Of a stretch of DNA of 64,000 nucleotides, positions 51,901-60,536 are shown piece by piece (within the stretch, counting starts at the first letter, position 1; every line of letters starts with the position of its first letter). The stretch comes from Cristatella mucedo (taxonomy: Eukaryota > Bryozoa > Phylactolaemata > Cristatellidae), in contig WPIO01000195.1 in assembly GCA_009760855.2 (NCBI GenBank), positions 122,001 to 186,000 on the forward strand. Direction: 5' to 3'. Position numbers and translations under genes: made by a program. The notes under the pieces were generated by a model. It saw only the letters and a list, made by a program, of their open reading frames with translations, was not told where the DNA came from and made no database searches.

Positions 51901-54900
51901 CAGAGAACTTAATCTCTCTCTAGGCGCTTTACATTTGCTGTAAAGTGAAATGCAATTGAATGGTCAGTAAAATCATGCTTGAAAAACAAACGGAATGAAT
52001 AATATGGTTAGGGGTGACATGCACAGGGTCAGCATGCAAATGTGGTTAGTGGCAGCATGCACAGTGTCAGCATGCATAAGCACATCAAGGACGAATCACA
52101 GGGACCCACTAAATGCTGTCCTAAATAGGTGTTTTAGGTTCCTTTTAAATGTGGTCAGGTCAGGGGATGTTCTGACCGCAGGTCGGAAGGGAGTTCCAGG
52201 CTTTGGGAGCATACGAACTAAATGCACGGTCTCCAAAGGATTTAAGGTTTGTATGAGGTATTTCTAGACTGTTGGATTCCGAAAAGCGGGTGGTACGATG
52301 CTTGGCCTGATGGGGTAGTATATCTGACAGATAGGCTGGAGCTATAGAATGAAGAGACCTAAAAGTGAGCGACAAAACCTTGAAGTCAATCCGTTGCTTG
52401 ACTGGTAGCCAGTGCAGGTCGGCGAGAAGTGGAGTAATGTGGCAACTGCGACGCTCACGGCAGACAAGTCTAGCTGCCGAGTTTTGCACCAGCTGCAATC
52501 GCCTGATCGCACATGCTGGTAGGCCAGTAAGCAGTGAGTTGCAGAAGTCGAGACGGGATGTCACGAATGCATGGACCAACTTAGATGTGGTATCTTTATC
52601 TTAATAATGTTATTTATACACGTCAGCAGCAAATCTTTGCACCGAAGAAAAAGAATAGGTGGCTATTAGTGTTCTTTAACTGGGATATGAGCTTTGAGAT
52701 GTGGTCAGTTGTAACAAGCTTGCATGTGGACATTATGGTTCGGCATGGATTTAAGGGAGACAAGTCAAGTTGGGATGTTACCTTGGGGTTAGATTCTGAT
52801 CTTATCTATCTTGGCGACAAGGAAGATGGAGAAGCGATCTGTAAGATAGCCACAAGGATCTCTAGGAAAAACGCTGACCCGGTCATGGTTATGGCAATGC
52901 TTAATGGTCGATATCAACATTTTTTTATTTATCATCTGTGGTTCGGCTATGTTTTTGTAGAAACTGGACGGAAATGCTCGCACTGTGCGATTGGACTGTT
53001 TTTGTAGAAGTTGGATAGGAAGTCAAAAAGGGTGAATGTTATCGCTCTCCTGCTTCTACTCGCAAACGCGAAAGTATTGACTTGGGTGAATAGGTACCGG
53101 CACCAAGCTGCTATTCCGTCAGTTGATTGACTTGCTCTTCGTCTAACGGCACTGAAAACGTAGGCATGATGTGTTTAAGGTTATGCATGCACTAATGGGT
53201 AATCACATCAGTCGGAGGTCGGACCATTCCTGTTCTTTATGGCTTCCTGTATTTGCCAGGGCATTGACTCGGTCAGCTTTCGGGAAACATCCAGTCATTT
53301 AATCCCATAGCTGCTTAAGCCCACCAAAAAGCTGCCTTGGGGAAGACGGGATGCTGTTCTCAGCTCAAAATGAGAGCTCCAACCTATCCCACAAATGCTC
53401 AGTGTGGATGAGGTCAGGAGATAGACTTAGCCAACCAAGGACTCGGACACCTGAATCGGCAAAGAATTGCTTCGTTGCCCTTGCAATTAGCTTAGAATTT
53501 TTATCCATTTGCCGAACGTAGTCCTCCCCACAAGAGCTCTGGCACAGGCATGTCAGCTTTGTTCCCACTGCAAGCGGTGGTGATAGCCATAAAGGCTCTT
53601 CTGTCGCTATACGAAAAGAGGCTGTTTAATCAGCTAGGATTTATTTATTTATAATCCCGGTGATTCTGTATAGTTTCTATGCCGGAAGCCAAAAAACAAG
53701 ACCACACAGACTTCCACCGCACGTGAGCATAAACTGCAAGCAGTCCGAGTGGTACTCTTCGCATTTTCTTTCGACTGACGAAAGTCATCTGCTTGCCATT
53801 TCCGTAATCATTTACTTTCGCCAGTCCACAGAATAGCTCCAGTCAGCAGCTGTAAAGTGTTTGCTTACTGCAAACTTACTGCTTACTTACTGCAGAGACA
53901 TGCTCGAAATTACTCTGTTTTGCATTATTTCAAGCAATTTCTGGCTTATACTTTGTTGAATTTTTTAAGGATACTATTTTGTTGTACCATCTGAGCATGG
54001 GGAGTGAGATTTACTGGATACACCTAGCATCCCCATTCTTTAACAATGTATCTCAACTACCGTGTCTAACATTATCTTAGCCGTCATAAAGGGTTTGAAG
54101 CATGCTATTTTGAGGATACACAACCAAAGGCCTGACATGGTTAAGAAAAAATACAGGAAATTGATTGAACATAGGGACAACTGTCATATAGCGTTTTCTA
54201 ATGAACGAGGAATTAAGAATTCGTTCGAGCCATTTTTCCTAGGTTTAACTTCCTTGGTTTGCCAAATACTTGTACTAAATTGATCTACCTTCAAGTTGGA
54301 CCTCCATTTGCCAATATTCAGGTAGTGCATTGTTCTTGCTGCATTCAGGCCAGTATTTATCTCAGCAATCTTTGACCATCTTTGATGGAAACCTGACAGA
54401 TCAGGTCAGCCTTTCCCTTACCATTTACTGCCTACTAGACAATTCTTTAGTTCTCGAGTTCTTGGCTTTACCAAAGAATTAAATCACGGCATAATAGCTA
54501 TATTGGCCATCTGATTTTGTCATCACTCTCTTGTGTTGCTTGCTGTATCGCTTTTAGTAGACCTATTCATCAGTAAAATACCGCGTTCAGTGTTGTTTGG
54601 AGATGCCTGTGTGTATGTATCTGTATTAACACATCACCTTAGTTGTTACAAGTGTAGTGCCTACATGCTTTGCTGCTCGATATACTTTTGGTTCAGTGCC
54701 AGTGGCCATTCTCAGGCTTCATTTCTTTCATTTCTATGCAGACTACACACAGCTGTACTTGTAAGTAGATCATACCCTGCCTTCCAGCACGGCAAACTCT
54801 CAACTCCCTAGCTGCATGTACACTAGGATGGCAATGAACTTGCTCAAATTGGCTGACGACAAAACTAACTTACTAGTTATGGTCAAACCAAGTGTTACTC

Positions 54901-56550
54901 AGAAATTGGAAAACCTATCCCTTAAAATGGGCTCAGCCAGCATATGTCCTGTAGAATCTGCACGAAATCTGGGTGTCCGGTTCCAAAGTGACCTTTCGAT
55001 AGATGAGTAAATCAGCTCCATAGTGAAGTCTGTCTACTTTCTGCTACATAACATTGCTAAAATTCGGGCTCGTTTAGACAGAGGGATACCACATCCTGGC
55101 TGGTCCTTGCATTCGTAACATTCCATCTTAACTTCTGCAACTCATTACTCAAAGGTCATCTAGCCTATGCAATAAAGTCTTTACAGTTGGTGCAACACTC
55201 CTCTTCATCCAGGCTTGTCTGTAGTGAATGGTGGAGTTGTCACGTGATACCACTTCTCACCGACCTGCACTGGCTCCCCACCAAACAGCTTATCGACTTT
55301 AAGGTTCTGTCACTCACTTTTAGAGGTCCCTTTATTCTGATTCTGGCATACTTTGCAATCAGGCAAAGTATCGTACATTTTGTTCTTCCTATTCAAGTCG
55401 TGGAGTTGTGCTTCAAACCAACGTCAGATCCTTTGGAGACCATGCCTTTAGTTCTCATCTCCCTAAGCGTGTGAACTCATTCCCGACTTAAGTCATGATA
55501 TTCCCTGACTTGACAGTACAAAAGCTATATATATATATATATATAAAAGTACCTGTTCCTACCAGCATTGGCTCGGGTCCTTTTGATTTGTCATTTGTGT
55601 GCTTATGTGTGGTGATTCTGAGCATTTCGTCACTAGCTACATGGACATGCTTCTTTTACAGCATATGTGTAGTGCCTGAAAAGGGATATAGTTCTGAGGG
55701 CGATATGCAAATGTCTTATCATTACTGTCATCTCCTTACTCGTGACACTAAGTTGGCTTCTTTTGTTTACAGGTACATGGATAAAAAGCTTTCACGTAAG
55801 TTAGCTAAGCGTACCACTGCACACTGCCGCTACAGAGTATTGTTTCCGCTAATGCAGTCGTCGAGTTGTGTTTTCGCCCAGCTGAGCGTTCTTCTGCATG
55901 CTCGTCCCGCTTGGATGTGTGCCAGCTTCAGTTGCATGGTTAGGTGAGGAGGCTTTTCTAAGCCGATAGTGCTTTGCATAGAGCAGCAGCTCTCGTGTAG
56001 GGTGACCGGTCGGAGTAATCGACAACTGGCTCCCAGCATGGCTGAAATGAGCTGGAGTTGGCTGAGGGGGCTGGAATTGCCCCGATACTTATCGCTGGCA
56101 GAGTGTGCTTGGACTTGTGGCTGTGGGGCATATGAGCCATGGAAAAATCGAGAGTGCTATGTTTTGGATTTTCCACGACTGAACTTGCCTTCCATTTTGC
56201 TTCTCGAAAAATTTACGAGATTTATTTATTTAGCATTTACGAGAAAGCCCACGTTTCAAAGGAATTAAACAATTTTTGCTTATTAGTTTTGGTATCGATT
56301 TATGTAAGAAGACCCTGAATGTGAAGTGCTATGGATGGTTTTAAAGAGTGACACTCCTAATTATTGGGACAATAAGTTTGTTGTGTAGTTCCCCACCGAT
56401 TAGCCTTTATGCACTCGGCTTTTTGCTAAGCAGCCATCAGCGTTGCCAGCTCACCTCCAGATCAGCGGTTCGGCGCAGCTGTGGTGCGGCCTTCGTTACT
56501 TGCACTTACTTTAAGAGCCTCTCTCTGTCTGTCTCTCTCCGTCTCTATCC

Positions 56551-56643
<93 letters not shown>

Positions 56644-57142
56644 CACTGTGACTGGCCTGGCCGCTGGTTTGACCGGCTGCCAGGCATGAAGATGTTAATC
56701 TTCCTGCCCCTGTAGGCAAGCTGGCGCATGTAACGTTATTGTGATTGCTGCTACAGTGAACCTCAACGGTGGACGGAAGGTCACCGGCATCCTGCGTGGA
56801 TTTGATCCATTCATGAATCTGGTTATTGATGAGACAATAGAAGAAACCAAGTCTGGCGAGAAGCACAGTGTTGGCATGGTGGTAAGCAACATTAGCCGCT
56901 GCATGTAACATAGTTTCCGCACCTGACCAGAGTACATTGCTGCATTTACCTAATTCGTTGTCAAGCTGCCAGACTTCGTCCGTAAACTTGGCTGCATTTG
57001 GCCAGTCAAGTATTGCATCAATATTTGTTATCATATAACTTTACGGTGTTTTATGATTTGCCATTCTGAAATCATTCTTGTCTTACAGGTCATCCGTGGC
57101 AACAGTATTGTGCTTCTGGAGTCGCTGGACCGAGTCGGCTGA
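48871..57142 (+). CDS. SNRPG: Small nuclear ribonucleoprotein G (SmG), complete, four exons
   Basis: Exons: 48871-48902, 55773-55795, 56757-56881 and 57089-57142. All introns are GT-AG with matching phases (2, 1, 0); the protein is 77 aa. SmG is one of seven Sm proteins forming the ring around the Sm site of U1, U2, U4 and U5 snRNAs in the spliceosome. The N-terminus [17 protein letters not shown] is the SmG signature. Sm1 follows ([20 protein letters not shown], 21-40), then the SmG-type linker [15 protein letters not shown], and Sm2 with [14 protein letters not shown] (58-71, RGNS at 63-66). The length is typical of the family (about 76). Exons 1 and 2 are tiny (32 and 23 nt), and intron 1 is 6.9 kb, filled with LINE copies D, E, F and K, a Tc1 relic and a SINE. 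LSm7 is the nearest alternative, but the N-terminus clearly favours SmG. Confidence 0.96.
49835..50560 (-). mobile_element. LINE copy D, 5'-truncated, in SmG intron 1
   Basis: The (AAT)n tail (49839-49856), stem-loop module (49866-49903), 3' UTR with repeated CAGCATGCA units (50000-50065) and RT C-terminus ([38 protein letters not shown]) are followed by a break at about 50560. Closely related to copy F and to the 31.1-kb copy. Confidence 0.9.
50665..51845 (-). mobile_element. LINE copy E, older and more decayed, in SmG intron 1
   Basis: 3'-end module at 50690-50725, 3'-UTR and RT C-terminal remnants in the plus-strand shadow ([13 protein letters not shown] complement near 50930), then a long degraded RT region; 51600-51690 parallels the SGR...AL block of copy C at 35.6 kb. 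A relic of the RT upstream part ([14 protein letters not shown]-like) lies near 51800. Confidence 0.75.
51855..53045 (-). mobile_element. LINE copy F with internal deletion, in SmG intron 1
   Basis: The tail and stem-loop (51858-51932), 3' UTR and the best-preserved C-terminal frame in the window (52579-52160, 139 aa: [56 protein letters not shown]) adjoin, at about 52610, sequence normally upstream of the RT core (complement encodes ISQLKNTN-like linker; 53010-52620). The catalytic centre between them is missing. Confidence 0.82.
53200..53575 (-). pseudogene. Tc1/mariner transposase C-terminal relic
   Basis: The minus-strand frame 53568-53365 reads [36 protein letters not shown], matching the Tc1 transposase pattern (T..FF....V..L.W...SPDLNPIEHLWD.LE). 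The DDE-family second Asp region is degraded to QMDKNSKLI, and downstream remnants (IPSSPRQL...LKQLWD) follow a frameshift or stop. No terminal repeats were found. Inactive. Confidence 0.8.
53565..53650 (+). mobile_element. SINE family 1, 3'-half fragment
   Basis: ACTGCAAGCGGTGGTGATAG...AAAGGCTCTTCTGTCGCTAT...AAAAGAGGCTGTTTAATCAG and a TTTATTTATTTAT tail; no tRNA-like head. It abuts the transposase relic. Confidence 0.82.
53651..54429. other. SmG intron 1, nothing firmly recognised
   Basis: A Lys-rich frame near 54120-54230 ([18 protein letters not shown]) could be a LINE EN-RT linker remnant, but the match is weak. Confidence 0.35.
54430..55720 (+). mobile_element. LINE copy K, sense to SmG, decayed
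   Basis: In order: an [11 protein letters not shown] active-site remnant with YADD mutated to YADY (about 54730-54765), [16 protein letters not shown] (54834-54880), [17 protein letters not shown] (54958-55008), [20 protein letters not shown] (55210-55270), [21 protein letters not shown], then the 3' UTR and a weak stem-loop (55675-55712). A (TA)n run sits at 55528-55546. It ends 50 bp before SmG exon 2. Confidence 0.82.
55773..55795 (+). CDS. SNRPG: SmG exon 2 (23-nt microexon)
   Basis: Acceptor TTTTGTTTACAG; completes Lys, then YMDKKLS plus one base; donor GTAAGT. Phases 2 in and 1 out fit exons 1 and 3 exactly. Confidence 0.92.
56519..56640. repeat. (CT)n microsatellite in SmG intron 2
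   Basis: About 120 bp of CT with GTCT variants at its left end. It lies in the pyrimidine-rich zone upstream of the exon 3 acceptor. Confidence 0.96.
56757..56881 (+). CDS. SNRPG: SmG exon 3 (Sm1 motif)
   Basis: Acceptor TTGCTGCTACAG; completes Leu, then [14 protein letters not shown] to SVGMV; donor GTAAGC. Lies about 115 bp after a (CT)n tract. Confidence 0.96.
57089..57142 (+). CDS. SNRPG: SmG exon 4 (Sm2 motif end)
   Basis: Acceptor [27 protein letters not shown] and a TGA stop. Confidence 0.96.
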   Translation, partial: VIRGNSIVLLESLDRVG

Positions 57143-57222
57143 TCGTACTGTTCCTCTATGTAACTGGTGCCTGTTAATCTGGTGTTTTTTCTAAGTTTAA
57201 ATGTACATATGAACCACATTGA

Positions 57223-57228
57223 ATTAAA
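57223..57228 (+). promoter_or_regulatory. SNRPG: Candidate polyadenylation signal for SmG
   Basis: ATTAAA, 80 bp past the stop codon, the common variant hexamer. Confidence 0.6.
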
Positions 57229-57340
57229 ATATGTTTACCTGACATACCTATCAGTTATTACACTAGCGATGTCCATCGTGATACTCAGTTGCAGCGCTTT
57301 GGTTGACATGGAATTTTTTGGGTCTGTTGCAGACTGGAAT

Positions 57341-57341
57341 T

Positions 57342-57375
<34 letters not shown>
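57341..57375. repeat. (AAT)n microsatellite
   Basis: About 12 AAT units, like those ending LINE copies here, but no stem-loop module follows. Probably an orphan LINE tail. Confidence 0.85.
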
Positions 57376-57411
57376 TACTTGTTATGTCTTGTAGTGTGTG
57401 TGTAAACTAAA

Positions 57412-57575
57412 TCTAGCTGATTCAAAATCCTCATTTATATAGTGGCACAAGAGCCTCGGCAGTTTGTCACCTCGCTTGCATCGGACAATTAGGGATCGAC
57501 TGCTGCAGAACTCGACCCCGGTCGAGAGGTGCAAGCACCTTGCTCCCTGGTCTGAGACCAAAGTGCGTAAATGAA
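57412..57575 (-). mobile_element. SINE family 1, degenerate
   Basis: CTAGCTGATTCAAAATCCTC...TATAGTGGCACAAGAGCCTC...TCGCTTGCAT...GAACTCGACCCCGGTCGAGA keeps the order of the family body, B box and hairpin with many substitutions. Confidence 0.6.
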
Positions 57576-58010
57576 GTAGTGCTACCCTCGGGATGCAGCC
57601 GATCAGGTTTGCTGTATGGTACATTTTAACTTCACAATCCTTCTCGTTAGCTGTGATTGGCCGATGTCTTGAGCACTCGATGTTGGTACGGTAATGTGCT
57701 CACCATGACAAAACAGTTGATTACTATTGTTGGTGTGCCACGATACAACTCGACGTTTTAATGCAAAGTAAATCGGCACTTCAAATTGTCATAGGCCAGC
57801 TGTCTGTTCTCGTAGGTCAGGCCAAGAATGCAATGCAGCAATGAAGTGTTGGCGTATTAGGTGTATTGGAGTATTTGCATATTGGGAAGATTCCTCCTCC
57901 GTAGCCACATGCGTAGAGATAGTGAGCTCGTAGGCTGCAGTCACTGCTGCCTATAAAAGGGACTCCCCCCAGGTTTTACAGGAAAAGGTGAAAACTCATT
58001 GGTCATTGAA
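57576..58010. other. Intergenic, nothing recognised
   Basis: No repeat or exon recognised. Confidence 0.4.
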
Positions 58011-58140
58011 TAGTAGCAGAAGAGCCTTAACGGCTGTCACCGCCGCTTGCAGCTGGCAATAAAGGATCGCCCACTGCAGGACTCGAACCCACGACCTCGG
58101 TCGTGAAGAGCGAGCACCTTACCTCCTAGGCTATCACTGC
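58011..58140 (-). mobile_element. tRNA-derived SINE (family 1)
   Basis: AGCAGAAGAGCCTTAACGGC, ACCGCCGCTTGCAG, B box (complement of GGACTCGAACCC), a shortened hairpin GACCTCGGTCGTG, and an A-box end CCTCCTAGGC. The 3' tail is absent. Confidence 0.82.
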
Positions 58141-58674
58141 CCAGTATGACCCCTGTTCCCCGAAGCCTTTCGGCTGCTGCAGGACCACGGGTGGGGTAGG
58201 TGGTTGGATATAAAGGGAACAGAGAATTTGGGTAAGACAACACTTATAATTGTATGAATCAGATACTAGAGACCCTTGGCCGCAGTATGTGCCGGTATTT
58301 GAAGTTTAGTTAAGCGATGAAATGGTATTGTTGAAGTGCACGAAGCAATCGTCCTACTGTTTTTGAGGTAAGCAAAAGTGGTGTTTGCGGTGCATTTTTA
58401 TGCACGAGTGTTCAAGTATTTTTGCTCTGTAGTTCCTTCTGAGGCGGCGCTCAAAGTTTCCGTATTCAAATTGTAGTTGTTAAACGTCGAGCAGCTTTTC
58501 ATGCAAGCAAAGTAAAGCACTAGGCTTTTAATGAGAGGATGCTGCTGGCAGCAGCAGCAGCAGAGCCAAGATTTTCATCGGGAGGGTGGCAAGACCTGCA
58601 AAAATTGTGTACGGGTAAGCAAGACGGGCAAGATTTCCATGTATGTGGTGCTAGACCCGCAATTAATGAAAAAT

Positions 58675-58900
58675 AGTAGCGAAATAATAATTGTACGTTT
58701 GTATAGCGCCCTCAGAGAACTTGCCATCTTTCTAGGTACTTGACATATGCTGCAAAGAAAGCATGGTTGAATGATTAGTAGTAGTACGGTCAATGACAAC
58801 AGGCATACAATGGTTAGAGGTGACATTCACAGGGTCAGTTTGCAAATATGGTTAGTTGCAGCTCACAGTGTCAGCACTCGTAATATTTATTCGAAGTGAA
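58675..58900 (-). mobile_element. LINE 3' end and part of 3' UTR
   Basis: Tail remnant, GCGCCCTCAGAGAACTTGCC / TCTTTCTAGGTACTTGAC module, then 3'-UTR sequence (GTTAGAGGTGACATTCACAG, CAGGGTCAG, ACAGTGTCAGCA). Confidence 0.8.
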
Positions 58901-59160
58901 CTCAGCATTTGCTCATCGAGTGGAGCTGACACAATTTTGCAGTTGGTGACGTAGGAATCGGTCCGCCGAGGTCGCTGCCTGCTATAGGCAGGGGGGCTGC
59001 GCAGGAGGCTGGCCTCTGCCCCTTCCACGGCCCAGGGTGGCAGCCATTGCAACACGTGCACTTCCTTCAGTTACCGTCCAGCCGTGTGCAATGCATTTTC
59101 CCCACCATTGGGGCTAACAATTAATCTAAACTAAGGACGAAGCGTGGCCCCTCCCTTTTT

Positions 59161-59469
59161 TTTTTACAGTTGGCAACAAAAGAGGTCCGGCTGTTCCGTC
59201 ACGTGACTCGTGCCGTACACAAATATATTAATTGCTCCCTTACAAAGACGTTTATCGTGCGTTGTACACAGATGCTAATGAATATGGATGGGTTGACCCA
59301 CGTTGACTCCAAAGATTGGCTAGATCTTTGGGACTCCCATATCCCAGTGCTTTTACCCAACAGTTCTCATTGTCCGGGAGTAAAGTTCAAGGCTGAGCAC
59401 TGCCTGCTTCTGGCGTCACCGCCGAGACCAATTTGCCCGCATGAATTGCAGCCAATATTCACCGTGTGA
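59161..59469 (+). other. Exon-like open frame of unknown identity
   Basis: A poly-T/pyrimidine run ending TTTTTTTTTTACAG (up to 59169) is followed by a 99-codon frame ending in TGA at 59469. It includes KDWLDLWDSHIPVLLPNSSH, PRPICPHELQPIF. AATAAA repeats follow at about 59541. I recognise no family. It could be a 3'-terminal exon or a chance frame. Confidence 0.25.
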
Positions 59470-59547
59470 ACAAAGCAACGGTTCTTATCAAAACCTTATA
59501 GATACCGGTTTGCTGTACCGGAATTATGCAGCTCTGCTTAAAATAAA

Positions 59548-59728
59548 TAAATAAATCCTAGCTGATTAAGCAGCCTCTTTTTTGTATAGCGACAGAAGAG
59601 AGAGCCTTTACGGCTATCACCACAGCTTGCAGTGGTGATAAAGAATCACCCACCACAGGAATCGAACCCACGACCTCGGGCTGAGGTCGTGAAAGCAACC
59701 GCCTTACCTAGTGTGCCATCACGGCTCA
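59548..59728 (-). mobile_element. tRNA-derived SINE family 1, near full length
   Basis: An AAATAAATAAATAAA tail (complement of TTTA repeats), CTAGCTGATTAAGCAGCCTC, the body, B box (complement of GGGTTCGATTCC), the hairpin GACCTCGGGCTGAGGTCGT, and an A-box half GCCTTACCTAGTGTGCCATC. Confidence 0.88.
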
Positions 59729-59734
59729 CTTAAA

Positions 59735-60040
59735 TGTAGCATTTATATTTATTGCCATATATATTTATTTATTTATTTATATTTATTTATTTATATATAT
59801 AGCATATATATTTATTTATTTATATTTATTATTTATTTATTTTTATTTATTATTTTATTTATTTATTTTTATTTATTTATAGTATTTAATCATGATTAAA
59901 TATAAAATATAAATATAAAATATAAAATATAAATATTAAATAAATATATGAATATATATTTATTCTATATACTTATATTAAATAATATATTAATATATAA
60001 GTATATTAAATAAAATATTAAATAATAATTATCAATTATG
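59735..60040. repeat. AT-rich low complexity, (ATTT)n and (AAATAT)n
   Basis: About 300 bp of TTTATTTA repeats passing into AAATATAAATAT repeats past a central ATCATGATTAA switch, so the two halves are partly complementary and could fold back. Confidence 0.92.
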
Positions 60041-60308
60041 TCTAAAAAGCCAGCGATGGGCTTGCACATCTGAAAACCTGTAGCATTTGATTTTTTTACC
60101 AGCCACTGGTGCATCGAGTTAATGCTTCGGCAGGCCGGAGTGCCTATCTGGGGTGGGCGTGACTCAGTGGGCTAGCAGGCTATTACTGCCGCTTAAGCAA
60201 AGCGTCGAAATCTGCAGCGATCGCATCGGAACTTGTAGATATATTTAGTTTAGTCCAAGTTTTGCCGTAATGCACTATTCACACGTCATGGTCGTCTGTA
60301 AAAGCATC

Positions 60309-60536
60309 CTACTGAGCAATCGGCGACCTGCGGCTTATCTGCCTGTAGCCACGGCTGCCGGTTCCCACCAGATGCTGTTGCCTGTCATTAGAGATTGGTT
60401 TGTGCTCGTTCCGTTCTCCAATGAGCTCGGCGTGATTGTGAGCCGATGAGGTAGGGCATTGAGAATCCATTTGCCGGTGCTCTAGATTAGCTGGAGCACT
60501 TGCCTGAACCTCACTATTGTTGTTTGACGTCGTCCT
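60309..60536 (-). CDS. Putative terminal exon of REEP-like gene
   Basis: Acceptor GCTGTTACAG, phase 0; 75 codons rich in Ser, Gln, Asn and His, then TAG. The intron before it is 333 bp. Confidence 0.6.
   Translation of the reverse strand, partial: RTTSNNNSEVQASAPANLEHRQMDSQCPTSSAHNHAELIGERNEHKPISNDRQQHLVGTGSRGYRQISRRSPIAQ

Noticed and set aside
56511-57034. 190-codon minus-strand frame opposite SmG exon 3
   Set aside because: It is antisense to a confirmed exon and extended by the GA repeat.
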